Positions 35,608 to 44,472 of a stretch of 64,000 nucleotides of DNA are shown here, one piece after another. The notes beneath the pieces are model-generated. The model was not told the DNA's origin. It made no database searches and was given only the letters and a program-made list of their open reading frames with translations. The stretch is from Paenibacillus plantarum (GTDB taxonomy: Bacteria > Bacillota > Bacilli > Paenibacillales > NBRC-103111), in NCBI RefSeq assembly GCF_013141695.1, contig NZ_WHNY01000060.1, positions 62,001 through 126,000 of the forward strand, given 5' to 3'. Within the stretch, counting starts at the first letter, position 1, and each line of letters opens with the position of its first letter. Made by a program: the position numbers and the translations under genes.

Positions 35608-36501
35608 TCATAAACTACCTTTTCGGTATTCTGTTGGCGTAATGCCGACCAACTTCTTAAAGGTTTTATTGAAATGAGCCACATTGTTGTATCCGGATTC
35701 AAAAACAATTTCCGTAATGCTCTTTTCTGTTTCGGCTAATAGTTGAGTAGCATTCAGAATACGTAAATAATTTAAAAAATCACTGAAACCCATGCCTTTA
35801 ACCAACTTAAATACGCTGCTGAAATAAGTAGGAGACATGTGAGCCAGTTCAGCCATTTCTTCAAGGCAGATACTCTCTGCAAAATGCTTTTCCATATGAG
35901 AAATTGTCTGGTAGAAAGATTGTCGGTACTTACTGAACGACTTGCGGTCGTTAGCGCTTCGACGATTATATTGGAAGGCCCTTCCAGCGAGGACGAGAAG
36001 CTTCAATAAATCCGCTTTGATAGCCAACCTGTACCCCTCTTCCTTGTTAATGAGTTCTTTTCTCATTGATGCTATCCGTGTCTCTGCCTCCAGCTTATCC
36101 ACGATACTAAAACTCATTTTTGGCATCAGAATTCCATTCTTTTCGATCAGGGGCTGTATATATGCAAAGTCCATAAAACTACTGAAGCTGGACAAATCCC
36201 GCATGTTTTCATGAATAAAATACGGAATAAAGTCAATCTGGATGATTTCGAAGGGCGTAAGATTCATCGGTAAAATCTGATGTTCGAGAAAGGGGGGGAC
36301 CGAGAAAAAATTGCCTTGAAGCACTACGGCTTCCATGCTGCCTAATCTATGAATGCATGTACCATATGTCACATAGCACAATTGAAGATGTTCATGCGCG
36401 TGCAACACCGGGTTGAAATTATCCTGAGAGCGAACTGCTATTTTAAAGGGGAAATCTTCCTCTGGCAGAAACTCTCTAAATCCATAAACGGGAAAAGACA
36501 T
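35608..36501 (-). CDS. AraC-family transcriptional regulator
   Basis: 297 residues. The N-terminal cupin-like sensing domain (about 10-150, with the HAHEHLQLCYV strand) is followed by two AraC helix-turn-helix motifs (about 200-297: LEEMAELAHMSPTYFSSVFK and ITEIVFESGYNNVAHFNKTF, ending GITPTEYRKGSL). The RBS is AAGGAGG eight bases before the ATG. It probably senses a sugar or other small ligand. It is codirectional with the MFS exporter, separated by the transposase remnant, so control of that exporter is possible. Confidence 0.93.
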   Translation of the reverse strand: MSFPVYGFREFLPEEDFPFKIAVRSQDNFNPVLHAHEHLQLCYVTYGTCIHRLGSMEAVVLQGNFFSVPPFLEHQILPMNLTPFEIIQIDFIPYFIHENMRDLSSFSSFMDFAYIQPLIEKNGILMPKMSFSIVDKLEAETRIASMRKELINKEEGYRLAIKADLLKLLVLAGRAFQYNRRSANDRKSFSKYRQSFYQTISHMEKHFAESICLEEMAELAHMSPTYFSSVFKLVKGMGFSDFLNYLRILNATQLLAETEKSITEIVFESGYNNVAHFNKTFKKLVGITPTEYRKGSL

Positions 36502-36670
36502 ACTGCGGCCTCCTTCATCTTACATGATGATCGTTGCCATCCCTTATTCAGATTAACTATAGCACGATTCCAAATTCTAAAGAAATGCAAAGCAGTTCTA
36601 AAATTACTATAGGCTTTTGATAATCCGGAAGTTGTAAAGTAGAGAGGGGGATAAGGAAGGAGGAGGGATT

Positions 36671-36739
36671 ATGTTGCGCCAATATGGCTTTAGTACGCTG
36701 CCATGCGAAGGATGGTGTGCTGAGAAAATAGCTTTCTAA
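36671..36739 (+). pseudogene. 22-codon frame resembling a sugar isomerase N-terminus
   Basis: MLRQYGFSTLPCEGWCAEKI plus AF, preceded by a near-perfect SD (GGAAGGAGGAGG). The pattern GFSTLxCxxW is common at the start of sugar phosphate isomerase/epimerase (AP endonuclease 2 fold) proteins. It is read as a truncated remnant; a genuine leader peptide is an alternative. The rest of the gap 36502-36866 holds the cre box and otherwise no clear signal. Confidence 0.4.
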
Positions 36740-36800
36740 CGTAGTGGTGACTTTAATGAGGTTGAGCTGAATGAAGTTCTATTAAATATTTAGCATTATT

Positions 36801-36814
36801 TGAAAGCGTTTCCA
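36801..36814. promoter_or_regulatory. cre box (CcpA operator) upstream of the secreted lyase
   Basis: TGAAAGCGTTTCCA matches the consensus TGWAARCGYTWNCW at all 14 positions. It ends 52 bp before the start of the lyase gene. CcpA binding here would repress the lyase when preferred sugars are available. Confidence 0.85.
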
Positions 36815-36866
36815 TTACGTGAATCTGAAAAGCTGTGCAGCGGATAAAAAAAGAGGAGTGATCATT

Positions 36867-38168
36867 ATGCAAGTATTTGCAAGTGCTAAGAAGTCTTTGT
36901 CAATGTTCTTGGTTGGTTTAATGATGTGCATAGGTAGTTCATTATTTGCCCCGAATACGACACTGGCCGGAACGCTTGATGCGTATATTGATGCAGAAGA
37001 TGCATCCGTTAACACAGGAAATGATTTAATCGATAATGGCGTAACATATTGGGGATATGAGCAAGGAACATACGTGGCACCAGTCATAACAACGGCGCAA
37101 AAACGTGCGGGTTCCAACTCGATTAAATATGAAATTGATAGTGATAGCTCAACGAATGGCGTACCTTATGATCGAGACAGAATAGAAAATTATATCGAGT
37201 TTAACAGTGCTAGTTTTCCTGGTTTGAACCATAATATTTGGCAGCAAACGAAATATCTTGGGTTTAGTATATATATCCCAACTGACTTTATTGCGCCTTC
37301 CGGCTGGTTCGTGTTCTATCAAATCAAACAACATGATAACAGTATTAATCCTTCTCCAAACATAGCATTGGAAGTAGATACAAGTGGAAATATAAGAGTT
37401 GCTCTGAGGCATGGAACCGGAAATCAAGACTCAAGCACGGTTGCAACATTTACTAACATTGGAACACTATCCAGTTTTAAAGGTAAATGGGTTGACTTTG
37501 TCGTGAAATTCAAAATTACAACAGGATCAGATGGGATTGCTCAAGTTTGGCAAAAATTATCAACTGAAACTACTTACACAAATGTAGTTAATTATAGTGG
37601 GATGACAGGATATACAGCTTGTATTACCACTAAGTTTGAAATAAAAGGCGGTATCTATAGAGCCGCTATGCCAATTAGTCATAAGTTGTATATAGATGAA
37701 ATCCGTTATGGCAATGCGATGGATGATGTTAAATTTCCTAGCACGACAATCAATGAATTCGGTACAAGCAGCTATTCCTTCCTAGCTGCAGCAGCTTCGT
37801 CTCAGAGCAGTTTCTCCCCATTCACAGTTGTTACTGACGCATCTGCACCAAGCGGAACCTATATACAAGCTCCTGGACAATACAGCACGGGTTCAGCACC
37901 TGTTGCTGGGCAAGCAGCTTATAATTTTAGTATGCCAGCGACGGGGAATGCTACCATCTCTGCAACAATACTTGCGTTAGATGCATCGTCGGATTCATTC
38001 TGGTACAAAATTGATAATGGCAGTTGGAGCGCATGGTATGTTCCTGCTACCGGCAGCAATTGGCAAGTTGTATCGAAGAGTGTAACCGGTTTATCAAGTG
38101 GCAACCATACTATGTATATCGCTTATCGCGAAGGTAATCTGAAAATAGATTCACTAGCTGTAAATTGA
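36867..38168 (+). CDS. Secreted polysaccharide lyase (heparin lyase I/PL-like) with C-terminal beta domain
   Basis: 433 residues from the ATG at 36867 (GAGGAGTG upstream). A signal peptide covers about 1-33 (cleaved near TLAGT). Residues about 35-300 match the jelly-roll Polysacc_lyase (PF14099-like) layout, including YLGFSIYIP, GWFVFYQIKQHDN, ALEVDTSGNIRVALRHG, GKWVDFVVKF and KLYIDEIRYG. Residues about 305-433 form a separate beta-rich, carbohydrate-binding-like domain. It should cleave a uronic-acid polysaccharide outside the cell by beta-elimination. A perfect cre box lies upstream. The exact PL family and substrate are not certain. Confidence 0.82.
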   Translation: MQVFASAKKSLSMFLVGLMMCIGSSLFAPNTTLAGTLDAYIDAEDASVNTGNDLIDNGVTYWGYEQGTYVAPVITTAQKRAGSNSIKYEIDSDSSTNGVPYDRDRIENYIEFNSASFPGLNHNIWQQTKYLGFSIYIPTDFIAPSGWFVFYQIKQHDNSINPSPNIALEVDTSGNIRVALRHGTGNQDSSTVATFTNIGTLSSFKGKWVDFVVKFKITTGSDGIAQVWQKLSTETTYTNVVNYSGMTGYTACITTKFEIKGGIYRAAMPISHKLYIDEIRYGNAMDDVKFPSTTINEFGTSSYSFLAAAASSQSSFSPFTVVTDASAPSGTYIQAPGQYSTGSAPVAGQAAYNFSMPATGNATISATILALDASSDSFWYKIDNGSWSAWYVPATGSNWQVVSKSVTGLSSGNHTMYIAYREGNLKIDSLAVN

Positions 38169-38191
38169 AGCCAGGTTGATCTTGCATACAA

Positions 38192-38229
38192 AAACATGCT
38201 CATCCAGAATGGATGAGCGTGTTTTTGCT
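38192..38229. terminator. Terminator after the lyase gene
   Basis: AAACATGCTCATCCA pairs with TGGATGAGCGTGTTT (one G-T pair) around GAA. It is followed by TTTTTG. Confidence 0.9.
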
Positions 38230-38233
38230 TTAT

Positions 38234-38308
38234 TCAGGTGCCATTGCGATACTCTGCCAGCGTAATCCCCGTATACGTTTTAAACACGCACTGTGGCAGA
38301 TGCGACAT
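38234..38308 (-). pseudogene. Remnant of a second AraC-family gene
   Basis: A 24-codon frame ends in CVFKTYTGITLAEYRNGT, which is the canonical last helix of AraC regulators (F-K-x-x-x-G-x-x-x-x-x-Y-R). No upstream helix-turn-helix remains in frame. It lies just downstream of the intact AraC gene ending at 38320, so it may be left over from a neighbouring paralogue or a recombination event. Confidence 0.65.
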
Positions 38309-38319
38309 GATTCTAAGTG

Positions 38320-40512
38320 TTATCTGTTATCACTGTCTTCACCAAGTATGACTTGCTTACGATAATCGTTAGGCACCATGCCCGAATACCGCACGAACAG
38401 TCTGGACAAAGCATCGGTATTACACCCTACCAGTTCCGCAACTTCCTTGATCTTCATATCCGAATTTTCCCGAATCAGCTGGCAAGCCTTGCTGTGGCGA
38501 TACTCGCTGATGTAATCCTTGAAATTGCGGCCGGTAGAACTTTTGAATAGTGTAGAAACGTAGTTTCGGGACAGGTTCAAGTAATCTGCTAGATCCAAAA
38601 GAGTGATCTCTTGCATGTGATGCTCATGAACATAAGCCAGCATCTTGGCGGCCAGACCACTATCGGATTTTTCCTGCTCCGCTGCAAACCAAGAAGCAAG
38701 TACTCCGAAAGCTTGCAGCGTCTGTTGCCTCAACTCTTCATAGGTACGGCAGGAACGGAAAGAGATGTCTATGATATTGGCCTGCTCTTGAAATAAATCC
38801 AGCCCGGCTGCTCCTGAGCCGTCCATCAGTCGGTTCAGCGTCCCTCCAAGCATCACGGAAAGCGAGCTCAGACTAGCGCTTCTTTCATGAATATTGGTGT
38901 CGATGATTTCATTTACTGCGGATTGCCATATGGCGGTTTTGCCGTGAATAACAGAATTGATTACATTCTGTTCGACATGCAGCGGATAATATACCGTATT
39001 TTTCAATGAAGTATCCGCTTCCTCCCAGTTCATAACCTTGGCACTGGAGCCAAGATATTCGCTGGCATCCACCATTTTTATCCCTTGTCGGTAAGACAGC
39101 GGGATATCTAGCAGTTTTTCGCAGAAAGGGGGGATAAAAGCATTGATATCAAGGCCATATTCCGGCTCTACGCCGATAATGATATTCTTCAAGCCATCCG
39201 TCATTCCTTCTGACCATTTTCCCTGAATGATGATGGCCTGCATGTCATAATTCATATCCATCAGTCGAAAGAATGGATTAGCAGCCAGATACTGCTGAAG
39301 AGTATGGGCTAATCTTTGTTTGGCATCGTAGGTGATACTACGGGAAAAGCCGGTAAATGGATCGGTTTCGGTATATCTCAGCACAACAACAGAAAAGGGA
39401 CCCTCTACCTTCAAATGGGGAAAAGGAGCCAGTGCCTCCTCTGCTTGCTCAGGCGCAATGACGCCGATCAGAAGATTATAGAGCGTATTGTACTCTTGCG
39501 ACGCCTTATTCTTGACTAGAACTTGAGACATTTCTTCCACATCCATATGAAGGCTGACAATCGTATCACGTATGTGGGCGATTTCGTCTCTATTGGTGAC
39601 CTGTCCTGTCGTTTGCAGCACGCTCCGGATCGGCTTATACATTCCTTTCGTAATCAGCATAGTGATGCCAATGCTTGCGGCGAGGGCGGCCAAACCCGCA
39701 CCGATCATCCACATTAGGACGGGGGTAAGGACATGCTGCGGCTCTGCTAGATACACATAGCGGAAGCCGGGAAGCGAGGATGCGGCGTAATGGATTTCCA
39801 TATCTGAATAATTGGTTCCCTTGTGGAGGAGCTTGTTCACCTGTTCCATATTCAGGCGTCCTTCAGCTGCCACCAGCCGATTGTCGTAATAAACGGCCAA
39901 AGTACCTTCTGAAAGGGCTTTCATATGGAAAAATTGTTGAATATTATAGGCGTTGAAGATATACAAGGGCTGCAGCTGCCCTACCCATTGGCAGAAGGCT
40001 AATACAACCATGTTCTGACCGGAATCGTCTTGGACATGGAGAAGCTGTAAGGTCTCATTGGGGCTTTCTTTGAATTGTTCTATCGTACGATTCAGCATTT
40101 CCTCGGGGATATGAAAGCTGCTTCGGAAGAAATCCAGATTTCCTGTACTGTTTCTCATGATGACGAAATCATCGTCGAATCGGGTGACCGCCATTTCTGC
40201 CTTGAGCGTGGGCGTAATCCCTGACATATAAGTGATGAAATTGATAAACTTCAGTCGTTCGTAGTTGCTTAGACTGCCTGACAAATATTTCGGAGTATAT
40301 TCAGACAGATTCACCATTAATCCCATTTCCTGCGGTGTACGAAGACGAATATCGGTAAATTCGCTGGCTTGCCTGGCCGTCTGGTCGAGCCCTTGGGAGA
40401 ATTGGCGCTTGGACGGAATCCAGTAGAGGCTCATGAATATCGTCTCCAGCAACAGGGTGAAAACCAATGACACGCTGGCGAATGCGAAGAACATTTTCCG
40501 GTAATAACTCAA
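38320..40512 (-). CDS. Membrane-bound AraC-family regulator
   Basis: 730 residues from a TTG at 40512 (GGGGAGG and GGGGA upstream). A TM helix (about 10-30) is followed by an extracytoplasmic sensing region (about 31-250), a second TM (about 255-280), a HAMP-like linker, a central cytoplasmic region and an AraC DNA-binding domain (about 630-725: LLDLADYLNLSRNYVSTLFK, IKEVAELVGCNTDALSRLFV). This YesN/YesM-like one-protein architecture usually senses extracellular oligosaccharides. It is divergent from the ABC importer genes and is the obvious candidate regulator for them. Confidence 0.92.
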   Translation of the reverse strand: MSYYRKMFFAFASVSLVFTLLLETIFMSLYWIPSKRQFSQGLDQTARQASEFTDIRLRTPQEMGLMVNLSEYTPKYLSGSLSNYERLKFINFITYMSGITPTLKAEMAVTRFDDDFVIMRNSTGNLDFFRSSFHIPEEMLNRTIEQFKESPNETLQLLHVQDDSGQNMVVLAFCQWVGQLQPLYIFNAYNIQQFFHMKALSEGTLAVYYDNRLVAAEGRLNMEQVNKLLHKGTNYSDMEIHYAASSLPGFRYVYLAEPQHVLTPVLMWMIGAGLAALAASIGITMLITKGMYKPIRSVLQTTGQVTNRDEIAHIRDTIVSLHMDVEEMSQVLVKNKASQEYNTLYNLLIGVIAPEQAEEALAPFPHLKVEGPFSVVVLRYTETDPFTGFSRSITYDAKQRLAHTLQQYLAANPFFRLMDMNYDMQAIIIQGKWSEGMTDGLKNIIIGVEPEYGLDINAFIPPFCEKLLDIPLSYRQGIKMVDASEYLGSSAKVMNWEEADTSLKNTVYYPLHVEQNVINSVIHGKTAIWQSAVNEIIDTNIHERSASLSSLSVMLGGTLNRLMDGSGAAGLDLFQEQANIIDISFRSCRTYEELRQQTLQAFGVLASWFAAEQEKSDSGLAAKMLAYVHEHHMQEITLLDLADYLNLSRNYVSTLFKSSTGRNFKDYISEYRHSKACQLIRENSDMKIKEVAELVGCNTDALSRLFVRYSGMVPNDYRKQVILGEDSDNR

Positions 40513-40610
40513 CTAGGTCCCCGCCTCCCCTAATTTGCATAGGCATAATTTATCTCTCTATATTCTAATACTAAATCTAAATCGAAAAAAAATGAACTCT
40601 TTTAACCGTA

Positions 40611-40663
40611 AAAAGTTCCGATTATTAAAATTGTAGAAAATCCGGGTGCCGATTGGAACTTTT
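40611..40663. promoter_or_regulatory. Inverted repeat in the AraC/importer divergent region
   Basis: AAAAGTTCC (40611-40619) and GGAACTTTT (40655-40663) are perfect 9-bp inverted arms 35 bases apart. The region is the shared control region of the AraC regulator and the importer, so an operator is possible. A transcript hairpin is an alternative. No cre box was seen here. Confidence 0.4.
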
Positions 40664-40823
40664 GCGACCTCCCCGAAAAAGAAAGGGTTTTCAATTTTCT
40701 CTAGTGGTGCTAAATTGCAACTATGCAATTCGCCGGTGAATCATGATTGCAGAATTATGCCTTAGAGAATCTAGAAAGCCTGAATCGGATGCATACGCTT
40801 CAGGAGAGGAAGGAGCCAAAGAG

Positions 40824-41783
40824 TTGAAACTAACTGTTAAATCGGATAAGCTCCTGAGCGGGAAGCAGCTCACGCGTTCAGCCGAATGGATCATGTGTCT
40901 GCGCCGGGATAAGTTGTTATATCTGATGCTGATTCCCTTTGTAGTCTATTATGTACTGTTTTATTACCTTCCCTTCGGTGGCCTGAGAATGGCCTTTATG
41001 GATTACAAGCCGTTCCTGGGAATGTCGGGTAGTCATTGGGTTGGGTTTGACAAATTTAGAGAGTTTTTTACGGGACCTTACTTCTGGAGAATTATCCGCA
41101 ATACCCTGAGCATCAGCGGCCTGAATATTCTCTTTGCTTTTCCGGTGCCCATCGTGCTGGCTATATTGTTCAATGAGATCCGCAGCAGAAGATTCCGCAC
41201 AGCAGTGCAAACAATTTCCTATATGCCACATTTTATTTCGACGGTGGTCATTGCCGGTCTGGTGGTTAATCTTCTGTCGCCTTCTACGGGAATTGTGAAT
41301 ATAGTTATGCAAAAGTTGGGAATTGAAAGCGTATACTTCTTGACTAAACCGGAATATTTCCAGCCGATTTATGTGCTTCAGGGCATATGGGCAAGTGCCG
41401 GGTTTTCTTCCATTATCTATTTCTCAACATTGATGTCCATCGATTCATCACTTTATGAGGCTGCAACAATCGACGGAGCCGGCCGTTGGAAGCAAATCAA
41501 GCATGTCACACTGCCGGGGTTATTGCCTACTGTCGGAATCATGCTGCTCTTACAGATTGGTCACATCATGCAGGTCGGATACGAAATGATTATCTTGCTT
41601 TATCAGCCGATTACGTATGAAACCGCCGATGTCATCGGTTCCTTTGTATACCGTGTAGGTCTCCAGAATTCGGACTACTCCATGTCTACTGCGGTAGGGC
41701 TTTTCAACGGGGTGATCTCGCTAATTCTCGTCATGAGTGCCAACAAGCTGTCCAAAAAAATTAGCGATGTATCCATTATGTGA
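40824..41783 (+). CDS. ABC sugar transporter permease, LplB type
   Basis: 319 residues from the TTG at 40824 (GGAAGGAG eight bases upstream). An in-frame ATG at 40743 lacks a good RBS and would add 27 residues. Six TM helices are present, and the ABC-binding EAA loop reads YEAATIDGAGRWKQIKHVTLPGLLP. It pairs with the permease encoded next to form the inner-membrane channel of an oligosaccharide importer. The cognate ATPase is not encoded here, which is usual because MsmX-like ATPases are shared. Confidence 0.92.
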   Translation: MKLTVKSDKLLSGKQLTRSAEWIMCLRRDKLLYLMLIPFVVYYVLFYYLPFGGLRMAFMDYKPFLGMSGSHWVGFDKFREFFTGPYFWRIIRNTLSISGLNILFAFPVPIVLAILFNEIRSRRFRTAVQTISYMPHFISTVVIAGLVVNLLSPSTGIVNIVMQKLGIESVYFLTKPEYFQPIYVLQGIWASAGFSSIIYFSTLMSIDSSLYEAATIDGAGRWKQIKHVTLPGLLPTVGIMLLLQIGHIMQVGYEMIILLYQPITYETADVIGSFVYRVGLQNSDYSMSTAVGLFNGVISLILVMSANKLSKKISDVSIM

Positions 41784-41807
41784 GCGTACCACCGGGAGGT
41801 ATAAAAG

Positions 41808-42677
41808 ATGAACCGAACAATCGGCCAAAAATTCTTCGGAGCAATCAATATTGTATTTATGATACTGCTCGTTTGTGTAACCCTTTACCCCTTGTATTAT
41901 GTGATTATCTCATCGTTTTCTGATCCGACTGCCGTTGCTACCGGCAATGTTATACTTATGCCCAAGGGCTTCGAGTTGGCCTCCTTCAAGAAGGTCATCG
42001 GTATGGAGAACATTTGGACCGCTTATGGCAACACCGTTTTCTACTCCGTATTCGGTACACTGGTCAGCATGGTACTGACTGTTCTCGGGGCGTATCCCTT
42101 ATCGAAACGGCGGATGAAAGGAAGAAAGGTCATTACGTTTTTCGTTCTTCTGACCATGTGGTTCAATGCAGGCATGATGCCTACCTATCAGAATTTCCAG
42201 GCACTGCATTTGATAGACAGCCGTCTAGGCATTCTACTCTGTTTTGCTGTTGATACTTTCAATGTGATTTTGATGCGAACATTCTTTGAGAATGTACCCG
42301 ATTCTTTGGAGGAGTCAGCCAAAATGGACGGAGCCAACGACTGGAAGATCTTGACCCGTATCTACCTGCCTTTGTCCGGTGCGGCCCTTGCTACTATTAC
42401 TATGTACTACTTTGTCGCTCGCTGGAATTCGTATTTTTGGTCGATGCTGCTACTAAAGAACCAAGATCTGATCCCGCTTCAGGTGCTTCTGAAAAAACTG
42501 ATTGTAGAGGTTTCCTATAATGTGAATGAGGCCTCGGATATGAGCGCAGGTGTCATGACTGAGCAAACCATTGTTTATGCCACAATTGTTATTGCTGTTA
42601 TTCCCATGCTATTGCTATTTCCGTTTATCCAGCGCTTCTTTGTCAAGGGCACTATGGTTGGCGCGATCAAAGGCTGA
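41808..42677 (+). CDS. ABC sugar transporter permease, YtcP/LplC type
   Basis: 289 residues with six TM helices. The EAA loop is LEESAKMDGANDWKILTRIYLPLS, followed by GAALATITMYYFVARWN. It starts 24 bp after the first permease with GGGAGGT upstream. It completes the heterodimeric channel, and the binding protein gene follows 37 bp later. Confidence 0.95.
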   Translation: MNRTIGQKFFGAINIVFMILLVCVTLYPLYYVIISSFSDPTAVATGNVILMPKGFELASFKKVIGMENIWTAYGNTVFYSVFGTLVSMVLTVLGAYPLSKRRMKGRKVITFFVLLTMWFNAGMMPTYQNFQALHLIDSRLGILLCFAVDTFNVILMRTFFENVPDSLEESAKMDGANDWKILTRIYLPLSGAALATITMYYFVARWNSYFWSMLLLKNQDLIPLQVLLKKLIVEVSYNVNEASDMSAGVMTEQTIVYATIVIAVIPMLLLFPFIQRFFVKGTMVGAIKG

Positions 42678-42714
42678 TACGCTAATAATTAACTATTCAG
42701 GGAGGTCTTTTTAT

Positions 42715-44343
42715 ATGAAAAAGAAATATACGGCACTAATGTTAACTGTGGCTATTGCCCCATCCTTATTGGCAGGCTGTCAAAGCTCCAAGGATAAAGC
42801 GGCTTCATCCGATTCCACCGTCACCTCGCCATCGGCGTCTGCCACGGCTTCCGTTCAAGGCTACGACGGGAAAAACAATCTGAAGGTTTCCGACACCCCA
42901 GTAACCATTTCACTGTTTTATCCTTTCGGAGCTAATGGAGCGCCTAAAGGGGATATGCCTGTCTGGCAGGAAGCTGCCAAGATCACCAATGTGACCATGA
43001 AGAACATCGCCAACGCATCGATCACCGACGATCGGCAGTCGTTCAATACGATGCTGTCCTCGGGAGATTTGCCGGATATTATTCAGGGCTTCCGGACTAA
43101 TATTAACCCCGTCATTTCCCAAGGGGTCTTTCTACCGCTTGACGATCTGATCAACCAATATGCCCCTAATATCAAGAAATTTCTGGCGGATTATCCCGAT
43201 GCTAAACGTGCAGGCTTAGGAGCTGATGGCAAGATGTATACGATCACCGGAACTCTGGGGGGCGAGCCGGGCAAGGTGTTGCCTTCGATGGGTTACTTCC
43301 TCCGGCAGGACTGGCTCGATAAGCTCGGCCTAAAAGTGCCGAAGACGCAGGACGAGTACAAGAAGGTGCTGTATGCGTTCCGCCAGCAGGATCCGAACGG
43401 CAACGGGAAGCAGGATGAAATACCTTTCTTCTACCGTAATAAGGGCATCGGTCCGTTGCTTCAATTATGGGATGCCAAAGAAGGATGGTACATCGGCAAG
43501 GACGACAAGGTGCATCATGGTAAGGCGGAGCCGGAATACCGGACTGCGCTGAAGGAGTTGTCCCAATGGTACAAGGACGGCATTATCGATCCGGAAATTT
43601 TCACCCGTGGCTCCCAGGCTCGTCAATTTTTGCTTGGGAATAACTTGGGAGGAGCAACGATTGACTGGTTTAGTTCCACCGCAGCGGTCAACGATACAGC
43701 AAAGGCTCAGGTGCCAGCCATCAATTTTGTGGCGATCGCGCCACCAGCAGACGTGACGGGAAAGGTGAAGTTCAATCAAACCCGTGAGCCGATCCATGGG
43801 TACGCATGGGGCATTTCCGCGAAGACGAAGGACCCTGTAACGGTCATCCGGTATATGGACTTTTTCTTTAGTGAGAAAGGGGAGCGGCTTGTGGACTTCG
43901 GTCTAGAGGGTACGCATTACAAGTTGGAAAATAACGTGCCTGTTCCACTACCGGCAGCATTGACCAACCCCGGCGGATATCCAAACTTTCTGCGGAGCAT
44001 TGGCGCAGGCTATGAAATCGGCAGCCGTGGTTCGTTGGTGGGGGAGTTGAGCGGGATGAACGATATTGGCAAGAAGGGCTTTACGATGTACCAAGATAGC
44101 GACTGGCTTGTGAAGCCGTTCCCTGTTCTTTCATTTACCGAAGCGGAGAAAAAAACGATCGACAGCGCGATGGCCAACATGACGCCGTTCATCGACGAAT
44201 ATGAGCAAAAGGGGCTGATGGCTGCTCAGGCCATCGACGCTACGTGGGATAAACATCTGGAGGAAATGAATAAGCTGAACCTTCAGATAGTGTTGGATGC
44301 CTACAACAGCGCTTATGCCCGGTTCAAGTTAGAAGCCAAATAG
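42715..44343 (+). CDS. Sugar-binding lipoprotein of the ABC importer
   Basis: 542 residues from the ATG at 42715 (GGAGGT nine bases upstream). A lipoprotein signal ends at lipobox LLAGC (Cys22). A Ser/Ala/Thr linker precedes the family 1-like extracellular solute-binding domain, large (LplA/YtcQ size). Segments such as NTMLSSGDLPDII and FRQQDPNGNGKQDEIPFF (a calcium-binding-like loop seen in this family) are typical. It captures oligosaccharides released by the lyases and hands them to the permeases. Confidence 0.93.
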   Translation: MKKKYTALMLTVAIAPSLLAGCQSSKDKAASSDSTVTSPSASATASVQGYDGKNNLKVSDTPVTISLFYPFGANGAPKGDMPVWQEAAKITNVTMKNIANASITDDRQSFNTMLSSGDLPDIIQGFRTNINPVISQGVFLPLDDLINQYAPNIKKFLADYPDAKRAGLGADGKMYTITGTLGGEPGKVLPSMGYFLRQDWLDKLGLKVPKTQDEYKKVLYAFRQQDPNGNGKQDEIPFFYRNKGIGPLLQLWDAKEGWYIGKDDKVHHGKAEPEYRTALKELSQWYKDGIIDPEIFTRGSQARQFLLGNNLGGATIDWFSSTAAVNDTAKAQVPAINFVAIAPPADVTGKVKFNQTREPIHGYAWGISAKTKDPVTVIRYMDFFFSEKGERLVDFGLEGTHYKLENNVPVPLPAALTNPGGYPNFLRSIGAGYEIGSRGSLVGELSGMNDIGKKGFTMYQDSDWLVKPFPVLSFTEAEKKTIDSAMANMTPFIDEYEQKGLMAAQAIDATWDKHLEEMNKLNLQIVLDAYNSAYARFKLEAK

Positions 44344-44365
44344 AAGAAGGTAAGATCATTCAAGC

Positions 44366-44393
44366 GGGCGGTTTAGGGAAACCTGAATCGTCC
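44366..44393 (+). other. GNRA-tetraloop hairpin between binding protein and lyase genes
   Basis: GGGCGGTTTAGG pairs with CCTGAATCGTCC through a 12-bp stem containing G-T pairs, with the loop GAAA. There is no T-tract, so mRNA stabilisation or partial attenuation is more likely than termination. Such stems are common after binding protein genes. Confidence 0.55.
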
Positions 44394-44435
44394 TTCCTAT
44401 CGAAGCTGTGGTAGAGCATCGTTCAACAAAAAGTA

Positions 44436-44449
44436 TGTAAGCGCATGCA
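44436..44449. promoter_or_regulatory. cre-like box upstream of the SLH-anchored lyase
   Basis: TGTAAGCGCATGCA matches TGWAARCGYTWNCW at 13 of 14 positions. It lies 23 bp before the start codon, so CcpA binding there would block transcription reading into the gene. Confidence 0.65.
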
Positions 44450-44472
44450 ATCAATGAAATGGAGGAAAGATA

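Noticed and set aside
35369..35611. 80-codon minus-strand frame starting at the AraC stop (ATGA overlap)
   Set aside because: It is antisense to the IS630 remnant and overlaps the exporter start; no family resemblance.
42571..42714. Upstream extension of the sugar-binding lipoprotein into the permease gene
   Set aside because: The ATG at 42715 has a good SD and gives a proper lipoprotein signal; the extension would bury it.
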